NCBI GenBank assembly: GCA_015491705.1
Contig: WFVK01000069.1
Span: forward strand, 1 to 5,294
Reading direction: 5' to 3'
From: Nitrospirota bacterium
GTDB lineage: Bacteria > Nitrospirota > Thermodesulfovibrionia > UBA6902
DNA length: 5,294 nt
How positions within the stretch are numbered: the stretch's first letter is position 1; every line of letters begins with the position of its first letter. The position numbers and the translations under genes are program-made. The notes beneath the pieces are model-generated. The model did not search any database and had not been told where the DNA came from. It saw nothing but the letters and a program-made list of their open reading frames with translations. This document shows positions 1-5,294 of the stretch, piece after piece.

Positions 1-33
1 CATAAAACCATCGCCGGCGGCCCTTCCGACCGC

Positions 34-1533
34 TTATGATGTATTGAAACTTTTTCTCAGTTCCGTCTTTTTTATCTTGCCAGTGGCCGTCTTTGGAAAC
101 CGGTCGACAAAGACCATTCTCCTGGGCATCTTGAACCGGGCGATATGCCCTTTCAGGTAATCCCTTATCTCGTTTTCACTTACCGCGGCATTATCCGCCT
201 TTTTCAGAAACAGTACCGGTATCTCCGAGCCCCTGCCGTCCGGTATCCCGACCATTGCGCATTCTTCGATCCGCGGGTCTTTTATTACAATGTCTTCCAC
301 CTGTTTCGGATATACGTTCATCCCGTCGATGATAATAAGATCCTTTTTCCTGTCCACAATGTATATGTAACCGTCTTCATCAATTTTCGCCATGTCGCCG
401 GTATAGAGCCATCCATCCTTCAGTACCCCGGCTGTCTCCTCTTCCCTGTTGAAATACCCCTTCATTACGTTGGGTCCCTTCACGATAAGCTCCCCTATCT
501 CCCCCGCCGGTATCCGCTTCCCGTCTTCTCCGATGACCGCCACCTCGATCCCCGGAAGGGGCGGCCCAACGGAACCGGGTTTCCTCACGCCGTTAAGGGG
601 ATTCACCGACACCACAGGCGATGTCTCGGTGAGCCCGTAGCCCTCAAGCAGCGGCACCTTGAAGCGTTCCTCAAATGCGCGGATTGTATCCGCGGGCAGG
701 GCAGCCGCGCCTGATATGCACGCGCGGATGTTCATCAGAAACTTCAGCAGGTATTTTGCAAAAAACGGCAGTCTCTTTTTCGAGAGTATATTATAGACTG
801 TCGGCACGCCGACAAACAATGTTATCCTGTCCCTGAAGATGGCGTTTATCAATCTTGAAAACGGCTTGACCGACTCCAGCAGTACAATGCATGCCCCCGC
901 GCATACCGGCAGAATAACACACACGGTCAGGCTGAAGGAATGAAACAGCGGCAGAAACAGCAGCACCCTGTCTCTGTGCGACACCTGTATAACCTTCATG
1001 CATGCCTCTGCATTCGAGATGAGGTTTTTATGGCTGAGCATGGCCCCCTTGGGGAACCCGGTTGTCCCGGACGTGTACAGCAGCACCGCGGTGTCCCCGC
1101 TGTCCCCCCTGTAAGCCGCGTAATCCTGCCCCGGTATTTCCTCAAAACGCACTGTTTTCAAACCGGGGATACTGTCCCTTATTTTTTCCGCGTGCCGGGA
1201 AAACCCCTTGCCGTAAACGAGTATCCTGCAGTTGCAGTCATTCAATATATAGGATATCTCCCCGGGGGTCAGAAAGCTGTTTACAGGTACTGCGATGCCG
1301 CCCGCCCTCAGTATTGCAAAGAAAGAGATAACATACTCGGGGCAGTTCTCCATCAATATCGCCGCCCTGTCCGTATTGTTCAGCCCGAGCGCCCTGAGAC
1401 CGCCTGCGGCAAGACCGGCAAGCCTGTCCATCTCGGAAAACGAAAGCCTCCGGTTTTCAAACTTTATATAGACGTTCCGTGAATACTGCCTTGCGCGAGC
1501 CGTTAACAATTCGCTGAGTGTCAAGAATTTCAC
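34..1533 (-). CDS. AMP-forming acyl-CoA synthetase (long-chain fatty acid--CoA ligase-like)
   Basis: Activates a carboxylic acid, probably a fatty acid, to an acyl-adenylate and then an acyl-CoA using ATP and CoA. It looks cytosolic or membrane-peripheral, with no signal peptide. The 499 residues show the full ANL-superfamily core. The P-loop YTSGTTGFPKG is at 153-163, FLPLFHS at 193-199, GYGLTETSP at 298-306, YTGD at 377-380 and the hinge DRKKD at 394-398. The C-terminal PKTATGKIKK carries the catalytic lysine K486. Length is normal for compact bacterial FadD-like ligases. The open frame begins at GTG 1533, but that codon abuts the GGAGGA ribosome binding site, so TTG at 1524 (codon 4, 9 nt downstream) is a better start; an in-frame TGA blocks any longer start. 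It is divergent from ispA with its own promoter. Chain-length specificity cannot be read from the sequence; acyl-ACP synthetase or another CoA ligase remains possible. Confidence 0.93.
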   Translation of the reverse strand: MKFLTLSELLTARARQYSRNVYIKFENRRLSFSEMDRLAGLAAGGLRALGLNNTDRAAILMENCPEYVISFFAILRAGGIAVPVNSFLTPGEISYILNDCNCRILVYGKGFSRHAEKIRDSIPGLKTVRFEEIPGQDYAAYRGDSGDTAVLLYTSGTTGFPKGAMLSHKNLISNAEACMKVIQVSHRDRVLLFLPLFHSFSLTVCVILPVCAGACIVLLESVKPFSRLINAIFRDRITLFVGVPTVYNILSKKRLPFFAKYLLKFLMNIRACISGAAALPADTIRAFEERFKVPLLEGYGLTETSPVVSVNPLNGVRKPGSVGPPLPGIEVAVIGEDGKRIPAGEIGELIVKGPNVMKGYFNREEETAGVLKDGWLYTGDMAKIDEDGYIYIVDRKKDLIIIDGMNVYPKQVEDIVIKDPRIEECAMVGIPDGRGSEIPVLFLKKADNAAVSENEIRDYLKGHIARFKMPRRMVFVDRFPKTATGKIKKTELRKSFNTS

Positions 1534-1539
1534 TCCTCC
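1534..1539 (-). promoter_or_regulatory. Ribosome binding site of the acyl-CoA synthetase (decides the start)
   Basis: The minus strand reads GGAGGA, a near-perfect anti-16S match, ending directly before GTG 1533. With no spacer, that GTG is unlikely to be the initiator. The in-frame TTG at 1524-1522 lies 9 nt after the motif, a workable spacing. This would shorten the protein by three residues (M-K-F removed). Confidence 0.65.
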
Positions 1540-1568
1540 GGGTTTTACTCAATGACTGATTACTGATG

Positions 1569-1578
1569 CAGCCGGCTG
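1569..1578. other. 10-bp perfect palindrome in the acyl-CoA synthetase leader
   Basis: CAGCCGGCTG is self-complementary and lies between the minus-strand promoter (1602-1630) and the start codon, so it is inside the predicted 5' untranslated region. It could be a small operator half of a regulator site, or chance. It does not resemble the FadR operator I know from E. coli. Confidence 0.3.
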
Positions 1579-1601
1579 TTTTCTTCAATTCAGTATTTTT
1601 T

Positions 1602-1630
1602 ACTCTAAGGGATGTCCATGTTTTTGTCAA
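1602..1630 (-). promoter_or_regulatory. Sigma70-type promoter of the acyl-CoA synthetase
   Basis: Read on the minus strand, TTGACA (1630-1625) is a perfect -35 box. It is followed by exactly 17 bp and TAGAGT (1607-1602), a 4-of-6 match to the -10 consensus. Transcription would begin near 1595, giving a leader of about 60-70 nt. The repeat at 1636-1658 lies just upstream of the -35 box, where an activator or UP-like element would sit. Confidence 0.72.
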
Positions 1631-1635
1631 TAAAC

Positions 1636-1658
1636 TTTAATGTTGCATAAAGGGGCAG
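1636..1658 (+). repeat. Intergenic repeat, copy 1 (upstream of ispA)
   Basis: This 23-bp stretch matches 2711-2733 at 21 positions, including the exact 13-mer AATGTTGCATAAA, in the same orientation. It starts 112 nt before the ispA start codon and abuts the -35 box of the divergent acyl-CoA synthetase. It does not fall in any coding region. It may be a regulator-binding site or a member of a dispersed repeat family; the sequence alone does not decide. Confidence 0.6.
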
Positions 1659-1709
1659 GCGTTTCCCGTAGAACCATGGCGGGTCAGGTATAAGCAGCAT
1701 GAAATTTTG

Positions 1710-1715
1710 TATACT
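1710..1715 (+). promoter_or_regulatory. ispA: Candidate -10 box for ispA
   Basis: TATACT matches the -10 consensus at 5 of 6 positions and sits 55 bp before the ispA start codon, inside an AT-rich stretch. No good -35 hexamer lies 16-18 bp upstream (the bases there read roughly GGTATA). If the promoter is real, it is weak or activator-dependent. Confidence 0.38.
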
Positions 1716-1770
1716 ATAAGCCTGAATATTCTCAAACCCCCGTTGGGATTTCTCAACAGGAAAATGTGCC

Positions 1771-2658
1771 ATGAACCTGAAGCTCTATCTGAAGGAAAAA
1801 AAAGAGGCGGTTGACGGGTTCCTGAGGGACTATATCGCATCCAGGAAAAACCGCAGGGCTTGTCCCGCTGACCTGTGCGATGCAATGGGTTATGCCCTGA
1901 TGGCCGGCGGCAAGAGGATAAGGCCGATCCTGTCCATTGCCGCCCATGAGGCGGTTGGAGGGACATCGGACAGTATCCTGCCTGTTGCATCATCCCTTGA
2001 GCTGATACATACATACTCACTGATACACGACGACCTCCCCGCCATGGACAACGACGACTTCAGGCGGAACAAGCCGACAACGCACAGGGTATTCGGAGAG
2101 GCCGCCGCCATACTTGCAGGTGACGCCCTGCTCACCGATGCATTTAATATCATTTCACATGCAGAGGCGCCCGCCGGCATACTGATAAACGTGATCAGGG
2201 AACTCAGCCATGCCTGCGGCCCCGAAGGCCTTGTGGGCGGCCAGAGCCTGGACCTGGTCCTTGAGGGCACAAAGGCGGCAAAAAGTGATGTGGAGTACAT
2301 CCACACACACAAGACAGGGGCCCTCATAAGGGCCTCCGTGCGCATCGGCGCGCTGATGGCGGACACATCGCCGGCCGGGCTCGCTTGTCTGACGGAATAC
2401 GGCGAAAAGATAGGCCTTGCATTTCAGATTATCGACGATATCCTTGATGTGACAGGTACAATTGAGGAGCTGGGAAAATCAACGGGGGCGGATGATGCGA
2501 GGGGGAAAAACACCTATCCGTCTGCATTCGGATTAAAGGAATCCCGGGAGATTGCCGAAAGGCTTGTAAATGACGCTGTCAGGGCGGTGGAGAATTTGAA
2601 TAAAAAAGCCGAGCCCCTTTCAGAGATTGCAAGGTATATTCTGTCCAGGCGCAATTAG
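1771..2658 (+). CDS. ispA: Short-chain (E)-prenyl diphosphate synthase, probably farnesyl diphosphate synthase
   Basis: Condenses DMAPP or GPP with IPP to make farnesyl diphosphate, the precursor of undecaprenyl phosphate and quinone side chains; a cytosolic all-helical enzyme. The 295 residues are full length for the family. Visible signatures are GGKRIRP (46-52) binding IPP, the first aspartate-rich motif DDLPAMD (87-93) with the two-residue insertion of bacterial type II enzymes, GGQSLDL (156-162), KTG (181-183) and the second motif DDILD (222-226). Tyr82, five residues before the first aspartate, is the bulky residue also present in E. coli IspA, where plant GGPP synthases have a smaller or flexible one; this favours C15 over C20 product. 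The ATG follows CAGGAA at a spacing of 8. It is followed 140 bp later by dxs on the same strand. The usual upstream partner xseB is not adjacent. GGPP synthase remains possible. Confidence 0.95.
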   Translation: MNLKLYLKEKKEAVDGFLRDYIASRKNRRACPADLCDAMGYALMAGGKRIRPILSIAAHEAVGGTSDSILPVASSLELIHTYSLIHDDLPAMDNDDFRRNKPTTHRVFGEAAAILAGDALLTDAFNIISHAEAPAGILINVIRELSHACGPEGLVGGQSLDLVLEGTKAAKSDVEYIHTHKTGALIRASVRIGALMADTSPAGLACLTEYGEKIGLAFQIIDDILDVTGTIEELGKSTGADDARGKNTYPSAFGLKESREIAERLVNDAVRAVENLNKKAEPLSEIARYILSRRN

Positions 2659-2677
2659 GCAGGCGCTCTCTGAGCCC

Positions 2678-2707
2678 TTCCATGTAATGAGGCATCTTGG
2701 TTATAAT
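2678..2707 (+). promoter_or_regulatory. dxs: Promoter candidate for dxs
   Basis: A perfect TATAAT -10 box at 2702-2707 lies 92 bp before the dxs start. The only -35-like hexamer at suitable distance is TTCCAT (2678-2683), with an 18-bp spacer, which is a poor match. The intergenic repeat at 2711-2733 would cover the transcription start, a typical repressor position. This suggests that dxs can be transcribed independently of ispA. Confidence 0.5.
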
Positions 2708-2710
2708 AAT

Positions 2711-2733
2711 TTCAATGTTGCATAAACGGGCAG
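2711..2733 (+). repeat. Intergenic repeat, copy 2 (upstream of dxs)
   Basis: Second copy of the 23-bp repeat found at 1636-1658. The two differ only by T/C at the third position and G/C after the AATGTTGCATAAA core. It begins 3 bp after the dxs TATAAT box and ends 65 nt before the dxs start codon. The similarity fades on both sides. Confidence 0.6.
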
Positions 2734-2749
2734 CGATGGTTTAATGCAA
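2718..2749 (+). other. Imperfect stem-loop in the dxs leader
   Basis: TTGCAT (2718-2723) pairs perfectly with ATGCAA (2744-2749). Pairing continues as AAA with TTT across one bulged A, leaving a loop of about 13 nt. The left arm is part of the repeat. The first copy of the repeat has no equivalent right arm, so this hairpin is specific to the dxs leader. It may be an operator dyad or RNA structure. Confidence 0.4.
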
Positions 2750-2778
2750 TTGTAAGGCAACCCGTCCGAAAATTTAAT
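2750..2778 (+). promoter_or_regulatory. dxs: Alternative proximal promoter for dxs
   Basis: TTGTAA (2750-2755, 4 of 6), a 17-bp spacer and TTTAAT (2773-2778, 5 of 6) form a second sigma70-like match. Its start would fall near 2785, leaving a leader so short that it would begin at the GCAGGG ribosome binding site (2785-2790). It is therefore less attractive than the distal promoter. Confidence 0.3.
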
Positions 2779-2798
2779 ACAGGCGCAGGGTATTCAGA

Positions 2799-4688
2799 AT
2801 GCTTATAGAAAATATAAACGGTCCGCAGGACCTTAAAAAGCTTTCGATTCCCCGGTTAAAGGAGCTTGCAGGGGAATTGAGGGAGATAATCATTGAAACG
2901 GTTGCAACCAACGGGGGCCATCTTGCCTCCAATCTCGGGAGCGTGGATCTCACCGTTGCCCTGCATTATGTCTTTAACTCCCCTGCGGACAAAATCATAT
3001 GGGATGTCGGCCACCAGGCATACGCGCACAAGCTGCTCACCGGCAGGTACGGGGCGTTTTCAGGCATCAGGCAGTACGGCGGTATATCGGGTTTCCCGAA
3101 GATTTCGGAGAGCCCTCACGACGCCTTCGGCACGGGCCACAGCTCAACGTCCATCTCCGCGGCCCTCGGCATACTCGCAGCGAGGGACCTGAACAGGGAA
3201 AAATTCAAGGTCATAGCTGTCATAGGAGACGGGGCCATGACTGCAGGCCTTGCATTTGAGGGCCTGAACCACGCAGGGCATTTAAAGAAAGACCTTATTG
3301 TAATACTCAATGACAACGAGATGTCAATCTCTCCCAACGTCGGCGCGCTTTCCGCATATCTGCGCAGGATGATGATGGGTGATCTGTATACAAAATTCAA
3401 GAAAGAGACAAAGCTCTTCCTCGAGCGTCTTCCCGCTGTGGGAGAGCCTGTCCTGAAGATAGCCCAGAAAGCAGAGGACACCGTCAAGGGCCTTGTTGTC
3501 CCCGGGCTGCTGTTTGAGGAGCTTGGGTTTGAATATGTAGGCCCTGTGGACGGCCACAGGATCGAATCTCTCATAGAGACAGTCAATACATTCAAGGACT
3601 TTCCCGGGCCGGTGCTGATCCATACGATCACACAGAAGGGCAAAGGCTATAAACCCGCGGAGCAGAATCCCGGAATATTCCATGGAATCGGGCCGTTTAA
3701 TATAGAGACAGGCGAGCAGATCCCGTCCTCCAGAAAGTCCTACAGCGAGATATTCGGCAACTGTCTCACCGAGCTTGCAAAATACGACGAGCGGATAATC
3801 GCCATAACAGCGGCGATGACGGAAGGCACGGGCCTTTCCGAATTCGTGAGGAGTTTCCCAAAGAGATTTTATGATGTAGGAATTGCAGAGGGTCATGCGG
3901 TCACCTTTGCCGCAGGGCTTGCCACACAGGGGCTGAGACCGGTGGTGGCGATCTATTCAACATTCCTGCAGAGGTCTTACGATGAGATAGTGCATGACGT
4001 ATGCCTGCAGAACCTGCCCGTGGTGTTTGCGATCGACAGAGGCGGAATAGTCGGGGATGACGGGCCTACACACCACGGGGCCTTTGACCTTTCCTACCTG
4101 AGGCACATTCCCAACCTTGTGGTCATGGCCCCAAAGGACGGATACGAACTCAGATGCATGCTCAGGACGGCCCTCTCCCTTGAAGGGCCGTCGGCAATAA
4201 GGTACCCGAGGGGCTCGGTTGAAGGCTCACAGGAAGAGGGTGAGACAGAGGAGATACCCATTGGCAGGGCCGAGGTCCTGAGACAGGGGAAAGACGTGCT
4301 CATCGCAGCCATCGGTAATACCGTCAATCCCGCGGTGGATGCTTCACGCCTCCTCGATGAAGCCGGGGTCAGCGCATGCGTAATCAATGCAAGATTTGTA
4401 AAGCCCCTTGATACGGACCTGATCCTAAGACATGCAATGGAGACAGGGCATGTCCTCACAGTGGAGGAAAACACCGTTCTGGGCGGTTTCGGCAGCGCCG
4501 TGCTTGAGGAGCTTGCGGCATCCGGCGCCGAGGGGGTGAAAGTAAAGACCCTCGGCCTTCCGGACAGGTTCATAGAGCACGGCCCCCAGGGGGTATTGAG
4601 AAAGATGCACGGCCTGGATGCCGAAGGGATCGCGAGAGAGACACTCGCCCTGATAAAGAAATCCGCAGGTTACCACAGAGTTCAATAG
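2799..4688 (+). CDS. dxs: 1-deoxy-D-xylulose-5-phosphate synthase
   Basis: ThDP-dependent condensation of pyruvate with glyceraldehyde 3-phosphate to DXP, the first step of the MEP isoprenoid pathway and a precursor of thiamine and pyridoxal in many bacteria. It is a cytosolic homodimer. At 629 residues it is full length. The N-terminal ThDP domain (about 1-305) shows HLASNLG (41-47), SPHDAFGTGHSSTS (105-118), the GDG...NDN diphosphate signature (143-145 and 171-173) and FHG (294-296). The pyrimidine-binding domain (about 315-480) has the catalytic glutamate E364 in GIAEGHAVT, then FLQRSYD (389-395), DGPTHHG (421-427) and RYPRG (468-472). A transketolase C-terminal domain follows (about 490-615). 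The residue after the catalytic glutamate-alanine context is Gly365, where E. coli has Gln. The ATG follows GCAGGG at spacing 8 and fits the usual DXS N-terminus. Its product feeds IspA through later MEP steps encoded elsewhere. Confidence 0.98.
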   Translation: MLIENINGPQDLKKLSIPRLKELAGELREIIIETVATNGGHLASNLGSVDLTVALHYVFNSPADKIIWDVGHQAYAHKLLTGRYGAFSGIRQYGGISGFPKISESPHDAFGTGHSSTSISAALGILAARDLNREKFKVIAVIGDGAMTAGLAFEGLNHAGHLKKDLIVILNDNEMSISPNVGALSAYLRRMMMGDLYTKFKKETKLFLERLPAVGEPVLKIAQKAEDTVKGLVVPGLLFEELGFEYVGPVDGHRIESLIETVNTFKDFPGPVLIHTITQKGKGYKPAEQNPGIFHGIGPFNIETGEQIPSSRKSYSEIFGNCLTELAKYDERIIAITAAMTEGTGLSEFVRSFPKRFYDVGIAEGHAVTFAAGLATQGLRPVVAIYSTFLQRSYDEIVHDVCLQNLPVVFAIDRGGIVGDDGPTHHGAFDLSYLRHIPNLVVMAPKDGYELRCMLRTALSLEGPSAIRYPRGSVEGSQEEGETEEIPIGRAEVLRQGKDVLIAAIGNTVNPAVDASRLLDEAGVSACVINARFVKPLDTDLILRHAMETGHVLTVEENTVLGGFGSAVLEELAASGAEGVKVKTLGLPDRFIEHGPQGVLRKMHGLDAEGIARETLALIKKSAGYHRVQ

Positions 4689-4752
4689 AACGGTTGCGGC
4701 TCCCCCCCCATATCTCCCCAATGAATGCGCCTGCACCTGTCCGGCCGGAACA

Positions 4753-4785
4753 GCGGTACCGCAAACCGCCGCCTGAATGTTTTTT
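4753..4785 (+). terminator. Weak candidate terminator after dxs
   Basis: GCGGT (4753-4757) can pair with ACCGC (4765-4769) around a 7-nt loop, and a run of six T lies at 4780-4785. About 10 nt separate the stem from the T run, which is too long for a standard intrinsic terminator. It lies 65 bp past the dxs stop and upstream of the next promoter, so its position is sensible but its form is poor. Confidence 0.22.
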
Positions 4786-4809
4786 ACATATCTGTTGACC
4801 CAAAATCCC

Positions 4810-4838
4810 TTGACCGGTTGCCTTTTCCATAATACAAT
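4810..4838 (+). promoter_or_regulatory. Sigma70-type promoter facing the structured region and remnant
   Basis: TTGACC (4810-4815, 5 of 6), exactly 17 bp, and TACAAT (4833-4838, 5 of 6) form one of the best promoter matches in the window. Transcription would start near 4845 and read through the stem-loops at 4872-4985 into the ATPase remnant. A second TTGACC lies 15 bp upstream (4795-4800) with no matching -10. Confidence 0.55.
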
Positions 4839-4915
4839 ATCTCATTAGTTGAGGTTGAAACAGTGATTCACGGACTCGGACTATAACTGAGGTCCTGATT
4901 TAGGCGGGCGGTGCA

Positions 4916-4945
4916 GTAACCCGCGGCTTGAGCGCCGCGCGTTAC
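4916..4945 (+). other. Strong GC-rich stem-loop
   Basis: GTAAC (4916-4920) pairs with GTTAC (4941-4945) and CGCGGC (4922-4927) pairs with GCCGCG (4934-4939). A single C-C mismatch separates the two helices, and the loop is TTGAGC. Eleven of twelve positions pair. It is followed by a dyad AATGC/GCATT (4959-4974) and by GTGC/GCAC (4975-4985). No T run follows, so it is not a standard terminator. It might be a mobile-element or repeat scar, or part of a structured RNA. Confidence 0.6.
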
Positions 4946-5273
4946 ATTAGCTGCAAAAAATGCATATAAGCATTGTGCCTTGCACGCAAAAAACAGTTAT
5001 GTAACTGGAAGGACGGCGCTGTGGAAAAAGTGCCCGGCCTGTCAGCCAAACAAACCCCATTCTTTCCCAGACCAGTGGGGCGCTGAAAATATAAGATTCC
5101 GGCGCACCCCGACCGGCCGGGAGGTTGACCTTATTATTGATGGAAAGATTGCCTGCGAGGTCAAGTTTAATGTGGATAATTTCAGACCCTCAAAATACAG
5201 GGCTTTCAGGTACCGTTACAGTCATATAAAATTTAATCTGGTTTTGGAAAGGGAGAGAGCAAGCCTGCCATAA
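4932..5273 (+). pseudogene. C-terminal remnant of a DUF4143-type AAA+ ATPase
   Basis: The frame is open from just after a TGA at 4929 to TAA at 5271 and has no ATG. The only early alternative start is TTG at 4980 (97 codons), with no ribosome binding site before it. From that TTG, residues 35-64 (AENIRFRRTP, then GREVDLII, then GKIACEVKFN) resemble the C-terminal end of the DUF4143 domain in ATPases of the COG1373 type. That segment has a PD-(D/E)XK-like pattern, seen here as D50, E60 and K62. The P-loop ATPase domain and most of DUF4143, normally several hundred residues, are absent from the window. The first 30 residues, including CPAC, look degraded or unrelated. Most likely this is a truncated relic of a multi-copy family. 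A small stand-alone protein is less likely but possible given the upstream promoter. The family call rests on motif memory. Confidence 0.55.
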
Positions 5274-5294
5274 GAAATAGCGCTGGATTTATGC

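Larger units (their letters stand above)
4689..4931. other. Intergenic region between dxs and the gene remnant; no gene seen
   Basis: No convincing coding frame lies here. The region contains a run of eight C at 4702-4709, the perfect palindrome GCGGTACCGC at 4753-4762, two TTGACC hexamers 15 bp apart (4795 and 4810), a plus-strand promoter, a tandem CGGACT pair at 4871-4882 and a small stem-loop at 4872-4895. That stem pairs GGACTC with GAGGTCC across one bulged G, with an 11-nt loop. Confidence 0.6.

Noticed and set aside
1..7. CATAAAA at the left edge as another copy of the intergenic repeat
   Set aside because: Only CATAAA matches and the following bases (ACCATCG) depart from the repeat, so chance is the simpler reading.
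1..33. Start of another minus-strand gene, with ATG at 11-9 preceded by GGAAGG at 27-22
   Set aside because: Only three codons are inside the window and the spacing of 10 nt is unremarkable; this cannot be supported without the sequence to the left.
145..1482. Several plus-strand open frames (145-714, 449-640, 940-1482, 1062-1331)
   Set aside because: They are antisense to the acyl-CoA synthetase, whose motifs are complete. Their translations resemble no family I know and they lack ribosome binding sites.
1729..1756. TTCTCAA direct repeat and CCC/GGG mini-hairpin before the ispA ribosome binding site
   Set aside because: The pair is only 7 bp long and the stem is three G-C pairs plus bulged A-T pairs; too weak to call a regulatory element.
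1637..2366. Minus-strand open frames over ispA (1637-2020, 1753-1947, 1890-2366)
   Set aside because: They overlap a clearly coding ispA on the opposite strand and have no recognisable domains; they are shadows of its codon bias.
2659..2798. TPP riboswitch before dxs, suggested by CTGAGCCC near 2669-2677 and the ThDP dependence of DXS
   Set aside because: The conserved TPP aptamer strings after CTGAGA and the paired helix arrangement are missing, and the promoter -10 at 2702 lies downstream of the motif.
4570..4845. Minus-strand frame of 91 codons spanning the end of dxs and the following intergenic region
   Set aside because: It has no Shine-Dalgarno before the ATG at 4845, overlaps the conserved dxs C-terminus, and its sequence is unlike any known protein. 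The same holds for 4425-4736.
4911..4955. Integron attC site, suggested by TAAC...GTTA flanking a hairpin
   Set aside because: The right end reads GTTACAT, which does not fit the core GTTRRRY, and the left end CAGTAAC does not fit RYYYAAC. There is no integrase or cassette structure nearby.

Overview
The window reads as an ordinary stretch of a Gram-negative-type bacterial chromosome with moderate to slightly high GC. It has three intact metabolic genes and one degraded gene remnant. The bacterial DXP-pathway genes, sigma70-like promoters and protein style would suit Nitrospirota (Thermodesulfovibrionia-like) or Desulfobacterota. That placement is an impression from the proteins, not a demonstrated assignment.

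Layout. Minus strand, 34-1533: an AMP-forming acyl-CoA synthetase with all adenylation core motifs and the C-terminal catalytic lysine. It is preceded by a clear promoter (TTGACA, 17 bp, TAGAGT) in a 237-bp divergent intergenic region. Plus strand, 1771-2658: ispA, a short-chain (E)-prenyl diphosphate synthase, best read as farnesyl diphosphate synthase. Plus strand, 2799-4688: dxs, 1-deoxy-D-xylulose-5-phosphate synthase. The dxs gene is separated from ispA by 140 bp that carries its own TATAAT promoter. The interval 4689-4931 holds no convincing gene, but has a good plus-strand promoter (TTGACC, 17 bp, TACAAT) followed by several stem-loops. From 4932 to 5273 lies a start-less fragment resembling the C-terminal end of a DUF4143-type AAA+ ATPase, probably a pseudogene.

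How the genes work together. Dxs makes DXP from pyruvate and glyceraldehyde 3-phosphate at the entry to the MEP pathway. IspA condenses the IPP and DMAPP that emerge from that pathway into farnesyl diphosphate for quinone side chains and undecaprenyl carriers. The acyl-CoA synthetase is divergent and activates carboxylic (fatty) acids; no direct link with isoprenoids is visible.

The most unusual signal is a repeat of about 23 bp (core AATGTTGCATAAA) found in the same orientation in both intergenic regions, upstream of ispA and of dxs. A possible inverted, truncated third copy sits at the right edge of the window. It could be a shared operator or a dispersed intergenic repeat. I see no convincing new defence or mobile system in this window.
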